Shown here piece by piece: positions 1 through 9,680 of a DNA stretch of 29,082 bases; position 1 is the first letter of the stretch; the number at the start of each line of letters is the position of its first letter. The stretch spans positions 1 through 29,082 of the forward strand of contig JAJTDX010000058.1 in NCBI GenBank assembly GCA_021298235.1, read 5' to 3'. The translations under genes and the position numbers were made by a program. The notes under the pieces are model-generated. The model had not been told where the DNA came from. It saw nothing but the letters and a program-made list of their open reading frames with translations, and did not search any database. Source of the DNA: Cryomorphaceae bacterium. Its GTDB lineage: Bacteria; Bacteroidota; Bacteroidia; Flavobacteriales; Crocinitomicaceae.

Positions 1-1863
1 ACTTCCGTTCGCTGTTGTACTCCATGTAAATGTTGTTCCTGCTACGTTACTTGTCAGGTTAACACCTACTGATGCACCAGAACAGATCGTTTGAGGATTT
101 GGTGTCGCTGTGATTACCGGAATTGGATTAACCGTAACCGGAACGTCGATTGGAGTTCCTTGACAACCTCCGGCAGTTGGGGTAACAGTATAATTTAAAG
201 TTACCGGTGACGTTGAGGTATTGGTTAAAACATCCGTAATTGTTGCTCCAGTACCACCGGCAGTTGTTTCACCTGTTATGTTGGCATCTGCAGGTGTTGA
301 CCACGCAAAAGTTGTGCCTACAACACTACTTGTTAAAGTTACACCTGTTGCACTTCCTGAACAGATTGTTTGGGGATTAGGAGCAGCCGTTGCTACCGGT
401 ATTGCATTCACATTCACAATAACCTGATCGCTTCTCGAACATTGGGCATCCGTCACGGTCATTGTGAGTGTCACTGCCCCCGAAGAACCGGGATCAGGAG
501 TAAAAGTTGGAGTGAGCGTATTAGCATTGGTCAAAGAACCAGAGCTCGCAGTCCAAGCGACCGTTACGGAACCAGACGTACCAGTATAAGAACCAGTTAG
601 CGAAGCAGTACCGGTATTACAAATGGTCTGGTCTGTTCCGGCATTTGGAACAATCAAACAACAATATATACCGGCTGTCAAGACATCCGGGGCATCCGCC
701 ACACAGCCAATACTGGTCCAATTGCCTATTTCACCATCAGAATAAGTCTTTATACTTACACTGCAATCCGGATTCGTAGCACAATTGGTGGTGGCTGTTA
801 AACTAAAACATACTTGCCATGAAAGTCCACTGAGTGATGCCTCACAATCCCCCATTGACACAACCATCCCGCACATCCCGTTTCCATCACCCCATGAGTT
901 GTCAGGGTCACCGTTGGTTGAAAAATACCACCCCCCTGGCAAGTTCGCGCCTGTCGAGTTAAGCTGAACAGAGTTAGCGGCATACCAATCCCAGCTTCCG
1001 GCGCAAAAGGAACCGGCTTGATTTGAAGAACTTGGAGTTCCTGTAGTATTCGTAAAAGTTAACGAAGATGTTAATGGCAAACCTGAAGCGTTGAAGGATG
1101 ATGCGTCCCAACAGTCACCAAAGGTTGGAACAATTCCTTGCAGCCAGTTACAGTTTGTTTGAACATAATTAGGTATGGAATAGCAGAAATTCACTACTTC
1201 TCCAGGATTGTATGGACCTCCCACAGGTGTTGTTGGGTCAGAAGAGCTAGACTCAACAAGGCTTCCTGTTAGGTTACACGCCGAAGCATCAGCTTGTGGA
1301 GTCACACAGAGTGTGAAATTACCCGTTTGACCTGCAGGTGCGGAAACACCTATCAATATCGTTGTGCCATTTGAAGGAACGGCCATGTTGCCTGACACCG
1401 AACCTGCGGCACCCGTGTAGCATTCACTGGCATCATCATAAATGGTGTAGGTTGCACAATCTGAAGTACTGTAAACTGCGAAAGTTGGGTTCGTGGTTGT
1501 GCTTGTTATATCCACTTGTAAAGTTGCCGTTCCAACAGGCGGAACAATCGAATACCAAATGGTTGGATTGGGTAAATCATAACAGTTGTTTCCGGGGAAA
1601 TCAGGACCAGCTGTTTGATCAGCATCGTTACAGTTCGTAGGCATACACACCTGAGTACCAAGGGCTCCCGGAGTAATAGGAATCGGACTCGCACAAGAGG
1701 AGGTTGAACACGGTGCTTTATTCGCTGAGGGCTTGTATCCAAGAGGATATTGGGTAATGTCGTTTGTAATCGACAGCGTCTGAGGCATTTCCTTTTGAGC
1801 ATAAACAGCCCGAAAAGAGACCAATAAAATCAGGAATAAAACAAGGTTTTTAAAAAATCTCAT
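1..1863 (-). CDS. Large secreted surface protein with PKD-like repeats (C-terminus outside the window)
   Basis: The reading frame is open from the ATG at 1863 to the window edge, giving 621 codons without a stop. The N-terminus has a short basic stretch and a hydrophobic core ending in VYAQ, a typical signal peptide. Residues of about 75-190 form a beta-sandwich of the 'PTIWYSIVPP' type. About 200-360 is a Cys/Trp-rich region containing NCNWLQGIVPTFGDCWD, seen in other Bacteroidota surface proteins. From about 400 on come PKD/Ig-like repeats; two copies of a motif like NPQTICSG lie 93 residues (279 bp) apart near residues 490 and 583. The protein is probably exported to the outer membrane and then carried to the cell surface by T9SS, but the sorting tail is not visible. 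Likely role is adhesion or gliding; this is inferred from domain type only. It is divergent from the 2027 gene. Confidence 0.85.
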   Translation of the reverse strand, partial: MRFFKNLVLFLILLVSFRAVYAQKEMPQTLSITNDITQYPLGYKPSANKAPCSTSSCASPIPITPGALGTQVCMPTNCNDADQTAGPDFPGNNCYDLPNPTIWYSIVPPVGTATLQVDITSTTTNPTFAVYSTSDCATYTIYDDASECYTGAAGSVSGNMAVPSNGTTILIGVSAPAGQTGNFTLCVTPQADASACNLTGSLVESSSSDPTTPVGGPYNPGEVVNFCYSIPNYVQTNCNWLQGIVPTFGDCWDASSFNASGLPLTSSLTFTNTTGTPSSSNQAGSFCAGSWDWYAANSVQLNSTGANLPGGWYFSTNGDPDNSWGDGNGMCGMVVSMGDCEASLSGLSWQVCFSLTATTNCATNPDCSVSIKTYSDGEIGNWTSIGCVADAPDVLTAGIYCCLIVPNAGTDQTICNTGTASLTGSYTGTSGSVTVAWTASSGSLTNANTLTPTFTPDPGSSGAVTLTMTVTDAQCSRSDQVIVNVNAIPVATAAPNPQTICSGSATGVTLTSSVVGTTFAWSTPADANITGETTAGGTGATITDVLTNTSTSPVTLNYTVTPTAGGCQGTPIDVPVTVNPIPVITATPNPQTICSGASVGVNLTSNVAGTTFTWSTTANGS

Positions 1864-1982
1864 AAGTAGAATTTTGGATAAAATCTTTTTCAATCAGCTA
1901 AAATAATTCTTTTTAATTTGACATCAATCAGAAATACCATTTAATTGCTAAATAACTGAAATAAATGCAAGTATGTGTTGTT

Positions 1983-2013
1983 TTGAAATGCTTCAATGCA
2001 ATTGATATCTTTG
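1983..2013 (+). promoter_or_regulatory. Bacteroidota-type promoter for the 2027 gene
   Basis: TATCTTTG at 2006-2013 matches the -7 consensus TAnnTTTG exactly. A TTG at 1983-1985 lies 20 bases upstream, the expected -33 spacing. The start codon follows 13 bases after the -7 box, so the leader would be very short. Confidence 0.6.
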
Positions 2014-2026
2014 CAAAAAAACGTTT

Positions 2027-5000
2027 ATGTTGAACTCCAGAAAAAATTACTTGCTGATTTGCACTTTGTTTGTTTTTTCGGGAATTGCAGCTCTGATTTA
2101 TCAGGTTGTATGGTTTAAGCAACTGGCCTATTTTATTGGAAGTACGAGTTACTCTCAATCAGTTGTGCTTGCCACATACATGGGCGGACTTGCACTTGGC
2201 GCGTGGTTTTGGGGAAGAAGATCAGACACAAATAAAAACAACCTTCTCTTATTTGCTTTTTTAGAAATCTTATTAGCCGCTTATTGTTTTTTTTACGCTC
2301 CTATTTTTAGTTTAGTAGAACAGGTATTTACCGGATTCGTCTCGACAAATGATTGGTCTAGTGACAGCGGAATCGTGTTGCTTTTAAAGTTCCTGGTAAG
2401 TGGAGCAACTATTTTAGTTCCAACCTTTCTTATGGGAGGAACCCTTCCGGTACTGGTAAAATTCCTAAGTAATTCCACAAGCGACGTAGGCAAAAACGTT
2501 TCGGTTCTTTACTTCATTAACAGTTTAGGAGCTGTTCTCGGCACTATTCTCGCAGGTTTTTACCTGATTCAGAACTTCGGGCTCTCGAAAACGACATTCT
2601 TTGCTGCCGGAGTAGAACTCTTTATAGGATTGATAAGTTTATTCCTTGCATTCAAATCCCCAACAAAAGAGGTTGACCGGGTCGAACATACAATACCGGA
2701 TAAGGACCAAAAACCTGAATTAAGCAACAAAGAATCAAAAGTTGCGCTAAGAATAGCGGCGTTAACTGGTTTTTGCGCTATGGTTTATGAAGTTGTTTGG
2801 CTTAGATTACTAATTCCCGTACTCAGTTCGTCGACCTATTCCTTCTCCATTATTCTTGCGGCCTTTATTACAGGTATTACTATCGGAAGTTACCTAACTT
2901 ACAAGTATCGTGAACGCATCTTAAAACCTTTAAGAGCAGTGGGATTCGTGCAATTTGCGATTGCCATTTCTGTCCTTTTGACACTTCCATTTTACGAGAG
3001 GTTGCCATACACCATCTGGACGATGGTTAGTTCGTCGATCGGAGACGTTCCAGGCTACACATACTATCTTACCGTACAGTTTATTATGGTTTTTTTAGTA
3101 TTGGTTATCCCGACCATTTTTATGGGAATGACACTTCCACTCTTGAGCAGGGTAACCGTGAAAAGTATAGGAAAATCCGGGAATTCAGTCGGAAACATTT
3201 TTGCTTTAAATACACTTGGAACCGTAGCCGGATCATTGTTAGGCGGATTGGTCATGATTCCTTTATTTGGAATTTTTAATACACTTGTCATAACCATTAT
3301 AATCAATGTCTTGTTAGCCACGAATGTATTCGTGTTGAAAGACATGCTTAAAAGACCTCAGCAAATTTTTCTGGCATGCGTACTTGCTTTATCCGGGATC
3401 ATCTTCTTTACAAATGTGAGCACCAAATCCTGGGCCTACTCTATCATGCTGTCTCAGGTTCCGAGAAGTATTAATCGCAGCTCTCCTCCAAATACTTACA
3501 ATGAATTTGTTCAAAAACTACAAGAAAACGACACCATTCTGTATTACAAAGAAGGAGTTGGAGGCACAATTATCGTTGGAAGAAACCGAGATCAAATTTA
3601 TCTTTCAACCAATGGCAAGGGAGATGCAAATTCAGTAACTGACTTGAGAACACAAGTTTCTTTGGGACAAACACCTGTGATCCTTCATCCCAATGCAGAA
3701 CGAGTTTTTGTCATTGGATATGGTGCAGGTACTACCATAGGAAATGTTCTTACCCATCCAAATGTTAAACACGCAGAAGTCGCCGAGATCTCCGAAGAGG
3801 TTGTTGAAGCATCTGTTCATTTTAACTCGATCAATGAACAACCTCTCACGAAGAAAAATTTAAACGTAATTAAAGACGATGGCGTTGCAGCTTTAAGGCT
3901 TTCAAAGAACAAATACGATGTTATTATCAGTCAACCTTCCAATCCATGGTCGGCAGGCGTGGGCAATTTGTTCACTAAAGAATTCTTCGGTGACTGTAAG
4001 AAAAAATTGAATAAAGGTGGATATGTTGCTCAATGGTTCAGCTACTATGAAATGAATGATAAAAGCCTCAAGTTAATACTAAGGACAGCTCTCGAAGAAT
4101 TTTCTCATGTCAGCTTATGGCACATTGGGAAATCCGACATTTTACTACTTTGTTCTGAAGCCCCTTTCAATTTTGATTTGAAAAAGATCGAACATAATTA
4201 CAATCTCGTGAAGGAGAAACTTGAAAAGATCAATATTTACACATTCAGCTCATTCTTGTCTCAACAACTGATTTCATCTACGGAAGGTCTCCGAGCATAT
4301 GTTGGATCAGGAGAGATAAATACCGAGGATCATCCGCTGCTAGAGCTATGGGCGCCACAAGCCTTCTACTACAACTCTGAACCTCGGGGTTTTATCGTTT
4401 TGGACGAGCGAAAGCACTTTTCTACGAGCAACCTTTTACTCAAGAAGTATATGGACAATAAAGGTGGAATGAGTAAAGATGAAATTCTTCAAACCGGACT
4501 ATTTCAATCCCTTGGAGGTTGTAAGGAGCTTGCATTTTACATGGCCGATCTTAACCCGGAAATCTATCTCATGTGGGCACAAAAAGCAATGCAAATGGGC
4601 GATCAGAAAGCTGCCATGGAATTTGTGGAGCTTGCCAAGAAAAAGGGATCCGTTAAACCCGCTGAAATTGCCCGTCAGAAAGCTGAAATACTTGGTTCAA
4701 AAGGTGATTTTAGATCCGCATTAACTGAAATAAACAATGCCATAATATCGAATCCTGAAATTGCTCAATTGCATTATCAAAAAGGAACGTTCCACCTTTC
4801 TTTGAACGAACTGGATCAGGCGGCTCAGGCACTTGAAAAGTCGATTGAACTTGACCCCTACTTGATAGATGCCTACAATAATTTGGCTACGGTAAGAGGA
4901 AAACAACAGAATTACACAGCAGTTATTCAAATACTGGACAAAGCGGTTATCATTTCTGATAAAAATGCCAAGGTCTTTTTTAATCGAGGATACGCCAAAG

Positions 5001-5203
5001 GATTCATGAGTAATTTTCAAGGGGCAGTGGATGATTTTTCAAAAGCTCTTGCGATCGATCCTCTGTACGGACAAGCATTGGTTTTAAGGGGTCGGGCTTA
5101 TATCTCTCTGGGCAAGAAATCAGAGGCTTGTAGCGATTTCACAAAAGCAAAAGCCATGAATGTAGCAGGAGCAATGGAATCTATCAATCAGTTCTGTAAC
5201 TAA
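2027..5203 (+). CDS. Fused membrane / spermidine-synthase-like protein with C-terminal TPRs
   Basis: This 1058-residue protein has about twelve membrane segments in residues 8-460, arranged as two related halves: SGIAALIYQVVWFKQL at 18-33 is echoed by TGFCAMVYEVVWLRLL at 247-262. A Rossmann domain related to spermidine synthases covers about 500-770, with the nucleotide-binding loop GYGAGTTIGNVL at 564-575, an acidic residue in AEI (586-588) and DDG at 617-619. Where true aminopropyltransferases have an Asp-rich catalytic loop, this protein has SQPSNPW (635-641), so polyamine synthesis is unlikely. TPR-like helices fill about 845-1045. The architecture matches proteins annotated as fused MFS/spermidine synthase, whose substrate is unknown. 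The gene is alone on its strand and ends one base before the convergent LRR gene. Confidence 0.85.
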   Translation: MLNSRKNYLLICTLFVFSGIAALIYQVVWFKQLAYFIGSTSYSQSVVLATYMGGLALGAWFWGRRSDTNKNNLLLFAFLEILLAAYCFFYAPIFSLVEQVFTGFVSTNDWSSDSGIVLLLKFLVSGATILVPTFLMGGTLPVLVKFLSNSTSDVGKNVSVLYFINSLGAVLGTILAGFYLIQNFGLSKTTFFAAGVELFIGLISLFLAFKSPTKEVDRVEHTIPDKDQKPELSNKESKVALRIAALTGFCAMVYEVVWLRLLIPVLSSSTYSFSIILAAFITGITIGSYLTYKYRERILKPLRAVGFVQFAIAISVLLTLPFYERLPYTIWTMVSSSIGDVPGYTYYLTVQFIMVFLVLVIPTIFMGMTLPLLSRVTVKSIGKSGNSVGNIFALNTLGTVAGSLLGGLVMIPLFGIFNTLVITIIINVLLATNVFVLKDMLKRPQQIFLACVLALSGIIFFTNVSTKSWAYSIMLSQVPRSINRSSPPNTYNEFVQKLQENDTILYYKEGVGGTIIVGRNRDQIYLSTNGKGDANSVTDLRTQVSLGQTPVILHPNAERVFVIGYGAGTTIGNVLTHPNVKHAEVAEISEEVVEASVHFNSINEQPLTKKNLNVIKDDGVAALRLSKNKYDVIISQPSNPWSAGVGNLFTKEFFGDCKKKLNKGGYVAQWFSYYEMNDKSLKLILRTALEEFSHVSLWHIGKSDILLLCSEAPFNFDLKKIEHNYNLVKEKLEKINIYTFSSFLSQQLISSTEGLRAYVGSGEINTEDHPLLELWAPQAFYYNSEPRGFIVLDERKHFSTSNLLLKKYMDNKGGMSKDEILQTGLFQSLGGCKELAFYMADLNPEIYLMWAQKAMQMGDQKAAMEFVELAKKKGSVKPAEIARQKAEILGSKGDFRSALTEINNAIISNPEIAQLHYQKGTFHLSLNELDQAAQALEKSIELDPYLIDAYNNLATVRGKQQNYTAVIQILDKAVIISDKNAKVFFNRGYAKGFMSNFQGAVDDFSKALAIDPLYGQALVLRGRAYISLGKKSEACSDFTKAKAMNVAGAMESINQFCN

Positions 5204-5204
5204 G

Positions 5205-5780
5205 CTATTCCATGCAATCACAGGGTGGGTCCAGATGGATATCTACCCATGGCAAGCGCGCTTTCAAGGACTTCTGAAATGAAGGCGAGTAACGATTACC
5301 CTGCAGATCAAGAACCTTTAATGAGTTCAATTCAGAAATTCCATCCGGAAAAGTAACAATAGGCGTTGACCAAAGATCTAAAGTCTCCAGTCTGTCAACA
5401 TACTTTATACAATCTGGAAGTTCAGTGAAGTTGTTTCTGTTCAGAATCAGAGTTTTCAGATGCGTTAAACGACAGATCTGAATTGGGAAAACATCGAATT
5501 TATTTTTGGAAAGGTCAAGGTATTCGAGACTATCTAGTGAAACGATCTCATCAGAAAGGGATGACAATTGATTTTTTGACAGGTCGAGCGCACGCAAGTT
5601 TTTAAACTTTCCAAGTCCCGCAGGCAAGTCCGTTCGTTTTTCTTTGGTAAAAGAAAGTGCGTAAATTGTGTCAGGCGAAGCATTAACTACTTGCTCCCAC
5701 GCAAAAAACGTGTAGTTTTCCTGAGAATTTAGGAAGCTAAACCAAAGGCAAATCAAAGAAAGTACGAACGTTTTGTTCAT
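5205..5780 (-). CDS. Secreted leucine-rich-repeat protein
   Basis: This 191-residue protein starts with a signal peptide (FVLSLICLWFSFLNSQ). Residues 50-170 hold about five leucine-rich repeats of roughly 23 residues, with the typical L..LDLS.N.L and LP..I pattern (NLRALDLSKNQLSSL, SLEYLDLSKNKFDVF, HLKTLILNRNNFTEL). The C-terminus DPPCDCME is cysteine-rich and there is no sorting domain. The chosen ATG at 5780 lies inside the 3' end of ribF, a 44-nt overlap, and the signal peptide begins right there, so this start is well supported. Cotranslation with ribF is likely. Expected location is the periplasm or cell surface; a binding role is only suggested by the fold. Confidence 0.8.
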   Translation of the reverse strand: MNKTFVLSLICLWFSFLNSQENYTFFAWEQVVNASPDTIYALSFTKEKRTDLPAGLGKFKNLRALDLSKNQLSSLSDEIVSLDSLEYLDLSKNKFDVFPIQICRLTHLKTLILNRNNFTELPDCIKYVDRLETLDLWSTPIVTFPDGISELNSLKVLDLQGNRYSPSFQKSLKARLPWVDIHLDPPCDCME

Positions 5781-6681
5781 CGCTTTTTAACTGTTTTACT
5801 AAATCATCTAAAGATGGAAACTTCTGTTCATCGCGAATTCTGGCAATAAACTCCACCACGATAGTAGCTCCATAAATATCCGAATTAAAATCGAACAAAT
5901 GCACCTCCAAATGAGTCGATTGTTCGTCAGATACCGTCGGACGGTTACCAATGTTTATCATTCCCCGGTATTCTTTTTTGTCCAACCAACAACGAACACC
6001 ATACACACCTTTGGCGGGAATGATTTTACAAGGATCCGTTACAGAAAGATTCGCCGTTGGATAGCCTATCGTCCTCCCCAACTGTTTTCCTTTGGTCACT
6101 ACTCCCTGTATTGAAAATGGTTCGCCCAAAAATTTGGAAGCTGTAAGAATATCCCCTTTCAACAAAGCGGTACGAACCCGCGTAGAACTGACATTCACCT
6201 CATCTATTTCCCATGCAGGGATTTCGACCACTTCAAAATTGAATTCTTTTGAAACGTTTTTAAGAAAATCTATGTTTCCCTCACGCTTGTTACCAAATTG
6301 ATGGTCATAGCCGATCACTAACTTTCTTACATTGAGCTTAGCATAAAGTATTTCCTTGACAAAATCAATTGCACTTAACCTGCTAAATTCAAAATCAAAT
6401 GGATAAATGATGAGATTCTGTAAACCCATGCGTTCGAGCTTACCTATTTTTTCATCTAATGTCTGGAGCAATTTAAGTCCGTGCGAATCTGGATTCAACA
6501 CCATTCTTGGATGAGGATCAAACGTGAGCAAAACTGATTCACCTCCAATTAGCTCAGCTTCTTTATTTAAATGATCAATAATTTTCTGATGACCTATATG
6601 AACTCCGTCAAACGTCCCTATTGTCAGCACGGGTTGAGGAATTTGCAGGCCTTCCATGCCGAAATGAATCTTCATTGCCAT
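5737..6681 (-). CDS. ribF: Bifunctional riboflavin kinase / FMN adenylyltransferase
   Basis: RibF converts riboflavin to FMN and then FMN to FAD in the cytoplasm. The 314-residue length is normal for the family. The N-terminal nucleotidyltransferase domain shows GTFDGVHIGH at 22-31 and the SSTRVR motif at 165-170. The C-terminal flavokinase domain has GKQLGRTIGYPTANL at 198-212 and NIGNRPTV at 243-250. Two ATGs, at 6681 and 6675, are equally possible; the first is given. The gene lies 41 nt downstream of the 983-residue surface protein gene and overlaps the LRR gene by 44 nt, so all may share a transcript. No FMN riboswitch is evident upstream. Confidence 0.95.
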   Translation of the reverse strand: MAMKIHFGMEGLQIPQPVLTIGTFDGVHIGHQKIIDHLNKEAELIGGESVLLTFDPHPRMVLNPDSHGLKLLQTLDEKIGKLERMGLQNLIIYPFDFEFSRLSAIDFVKEILYAKLNVRKLVIGYDHQFGNKREGNIDFLKNVSKEFNFEVVEIPAWEIDEVNVSSTRVRTALLKGDILTASKFLGEPFSIQGVVTKGKQLGRTIGYPTANLSVTDPCKIIPAKGVYGVRCWLDKKEYRGMINIGNRPTVSDEQSTHLEVHLFDFNSDIYGATIVVEFIARIRDEQKFPSLDDLVKQLKSDEQNVRTFFDLPLV

Positions 6682-6722
6682 TCAGTGTTTTCTCATAAAC
6701 GAAGTAGGTCAGAACAGTCCTT

Positions 6723-9674
6723 CTACCTCAACAAAGTTATATTTCCATGTCCAGAGAGCTCTTTTCCATTAACACCAACAGCCCTATATTTATAGAAGTA
6801 GACACCATCATCAGCATCCTTTCCGGAAATTTTTCCATCCCAGTTGCCATTAACATCGAGGATTTCTGCAACAAAATTACCCCAGCGATTAATGATTGTA
6901 ACTTCCAGCTCGGAAACGTAAGCAGTCTCAATAAAAAACACATCATTTGCCGCATCACCGTTTGGCGTAAAAACATTCGGAATATGCAGAATTGGGTCAG
7001 GGAACGGGATAACTACAATCTCAAGAGTGCTGGAATCCTGGCAATAGCCATTGTCAGCAATCAAATAAACCCCATATGTACCAGGTTGATCATAAATCAT
7101 AGTTTGACCAGAAAGATCCGTGGCTGTGGTTGAGAAACCATTTCCGAAAATCCATAAGTAATCTGTTGCATTTGTGGAGGAATTTGTAAACTCCACGGAC
7201 AAACCTGGATAACCGGTAAGACTGTCTGCTGTAAAAGAGGATGTTGGTGGAGTAACGAGTGTAACACTCACTTCATCGGTATTGGTGCACCCTTCCGCAT
7301 CTGTGCCTGTCACCGTATATTGTGTGGATGCTGCTGGAACAAAACTTTGGCCATTAACAACACCATTGTCCCAGCTGTATGTGGTTCCATTGGAAGCAGA
7401 CAGCGTGACACTCTCCCCTGTACACAAGGTTAGATCTGAGCCAGCATTGATGTTCGGCAATGGATTGACAGTCACAGTTACTGTTTCGGTGTTGTTGCAA
7501 ACTGACGCAAAGTTAATGTCGTCAATACCAAAATCATTTCCTCCAAGTGAGGTATTCTGATTCACAATACAAATTGTAGCCGAAGTAGCACTTCCGGAAT
7601 TCCATGTGGTATAGAATTCATCCCATTGTCCTGTGGATAGTGGTGCATTAAATACGTCACCAACCACAACACCATTAATACTGAATTGAAGCTGGGCCGG
7701 TGAACCTATCGCCAACGTACTTACCCATGTAGAAAAAATATAGTCGGTATTTGGTTGAACTGTAATTGTCTGGCACCAAACAGAAGTTCCCGGAGTAGAT
7801 GAACCATTCACCACCATGAAGTTACCTGAACCCGACGTATGATCGAAACCTGTGAAGCCCGGATGCGTGCTATTAGCGTTGTTGGTAACAAAATAAGTGC
7901 CTTCCGGCTGAGTGTTCCCACTCAAGATGTAACCGCTTGAAAAATCAACTGCACCTGATGAAAAATCTCCATTAGTCACAGTATTGGAGCTTATAATGTA
8001 ACCTGTAACATTATAAGAGGTCGTAACATTTGGACAAAAATTCTGAGTTGCAGAAGAAGAATCTAAGATCGCGGCATTCGGCGCCCAAGCATAAAAATCA
8101 GCACCACTTACAGTGATATTTGTACACTCACCTGCACAAATTTCTTGATCACCCGTAAATACCAACGTAGGAGAAGGGTTTATTGTAACTGTTACGGCAT
8201 CCACATCAGTGCATCCTCCATCTACTACATTTGTTACGGTTAAGGTATAAGTAGTTGTAATCGGAGTAGCTCCTGAATTGACTGCAGTGACCGTTGGTTG
8301 AGCTAAAGTTGGATCACTCAATCCCGTTGAGGGTGACCAGGAATAAGTCAACCCGGCTGTTGGAGTCGGACCAATCGTAGGTGTAAATCCGGTACAGTAG
8401 CTTAAATCTCCACCTGCATCAGCCACGGCCGTACAACAGGAGGACACAAAATTTGTGGTAGCCGTATTGGTACAAACAACCGTTCCGTATGAAATCGTTG
8501 CAGTGAGTGTAAAATCAAAAGAGTCGTTCGATAGCCCTGTCATAGCAGGTGTTAGAGAAGAAGTTGCTCCCGGAATTGTAACAGTGGGACTAGAAGTCCA
8601 TAAGTAACTCACGTTTGCATTTATGTTAATTGGTGTCGTGAAGTTGCCCGTTAGCGGAACCTGGAAAATGGATGCCGTTCCCGCAGAGCAGGAGTTATCA
8701 TTGATGTTTGAGTTGATAGCTCCCGAATTGTAATTGACTGTAGTAGGTGAGCCACAAACCGAAGCTAAATTTGAAAAAGTAATGGTCGCATTGGTCAAAG
8801 CCCCCACATCCGCTCCGATACAATCATAAATCTGAACCCTCCAGTCACCTTCAGTGGCACTGCAACCATAGAGTGACGACCAGTTGATGGTAACATTGTC
8901 CCCATAACTAGATGAATAACCTGAGTATGTTCCTGATAAAGGCGCGGTGAATGAACATGGATTGATATTACCGACCAGGTTCGTAGTAAAACAAAGATCT
9001 GAGATATTGTTCCCGCTGTTACAACAACATCCATTTGAAGCGTTTATCAGCTGAGGATGTGGCATCAACGGGATTGTGGGGCTACCACAGGATGCAGGTC
9101 CAACCAGGTAAAATCCGAGGTCAGAGACGTACGTATGGTTGGCATCAAAACACACTGTTATTTGTGTTGCCGGTGTCACCAAAGAAGCTGCAGGAGGCGG
9201 GTTGTAATAGGTGAAATTACCATTGACATTGACCGATCCTGAAAGATTGGTTGCATCGCAAAGCTGAGGGGTATTGGAAGCGGTAACATCACTGTTCATA
9301 TTCCACACCCAGGCAATGTAACAGCCAACTAGGTTGCTTGACGCATCAAAGATCTGAACCTGATATCCATCACTTGGAAGGTTGCTAATTATTGAACTTG
9401 CACCAGTCTGAGTTGTGTATGCTGCCCATGAAAATGTGTTTTGATCATGGTAATACCAGGTAAAGGTAAATGGGCCGGTACCTGAAGGCGCATTAGCAGT
9501 TAAAGATGCTGTATTGTTGGTCAGACCATCCGCACACCAAATGTAGATGGGGTCATTTGTTGCACCGCTTGTGTAACTAGTCGTTGCACTGCCTGAATTT
9601 CCATTGGGTGTAATCTGACCAATAGAACTAAGAGAAAGCGACAAAGCAATTAAAAACGTGACTTGTTTTATCAT
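6723..9674 (-). CDS. Secreted multidomain surface protein with P-domain, PKD and CHU_C C-terminal domain
   Basis: This 983-residue protein has a signal peptide (about 1-20, ending SSIGQ). Residues of about 140-302 resemble the proprotein-convertase P-domain (GDWRVQIYDCIGADVGAL at 276-293 is diagnostic). About 410-500 is PKD/Ig-like, about 565-726 resembles a galactose-binding-type carbohydrate module ending in DFGIDDINF, and 808-890 is a PKD domain. The C-terminal 86 residues (IPNVFTPNGDAANDVF to the end) match the gliding-motility-associated CHU_C domain, a T9SS cargo signal. It is rich in Cys, Thr, Ser and Asn, as usual for surface adhesins. No protease active site is visible. The 107-residue gene ends six bases upstream, so the two are likely co-transcribed. 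Confidence 0.88.
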   Translation of the reverse strand: MIKQVTFLIALSLSLSSIGQITPNGNSGSATTSYTSGATNDPIYIWCADGLTNNTASLTANAPSGTGPFTFTWYYHDQNTFSWAAYTTQTGASSIISNLPSDGYQVQIFDASSNLVGCYIAWVWNMNSDVTASNTPQLCDATNLSGSVNVNGNFTYYNPPPAASLVTPATQITVCFDANHTYVSDLGFYLVGPASCGSPTIPLMPHPQLINASNGCCCNSGNNISDLCFTTNLVGNINPCSFTAPLSGTYSGYSSSYGDNVTINWSSLYGCSATEGDWRVQIYDCIGADVGALTNATITFSNLASVCGSPTTVNYNSGAINSNINDNSCSAGTASIFQVPLTGNFTTPININANVSYLWTSSPTVTIPGATSSLTPAMTGLSNDSFDFTLTATISYGTVVCTNTATTNFVSSCCTAVADAGGDLSYCTGFTPTIGPTPTAGLTYSWSPSTGLSDPTLAQPTVTAVNSGATPITTTYTLTVTNVVDGGCTDVDAVTVTINPSPTLVFTGDQEICAGECTNITVSGADFYAWAPNAAILDSSSATQNFCPNVTTSYNVTGYIISSNTVTNGDFSSGAVDFSSGYILSGNTQPEGTYFVTNNANSTHPGFTGFDHTSGSGNFMVVNGSSTPGTSVWCQTITVQPNTDYIFSTWVSTLAIGSPAQLQFSINGVVVGDVFNAPLSTGQWDEFYTTWNSGSATSATICIVNQNTSLGGNDFGIDDINFASVCNNTETVTVTVNPLPNINAGSDLTLCTGESVTLSASNGTTYSWDNGVVNGQSFVPAASTQYTVTGTDAEGCTNTDEVSVTLVTPPTSSFTADSLTGYPGLSVEFTNSSTNATDYLWIFGNGFSTTATDLSGQTMIYDQPGTYGVYLIADNGYCQDSSTLEIVVIPFPDPILHIPNVFTPNGDAANDVFFIETAYVSELEVTIINRWGNFVAEILDVNGNWDGKISGKDADDGVYFYKYRAVGVNGKELSGHGNITLLR

Positions 9675-9680
9675 GACAAA

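Noticed and set aside
221..1802. Short open frames on both strands inside the surface-protein gene
   Set aside because: They lie within one continuous minus-strand frame of 621 codons with signal peptide and domain content.
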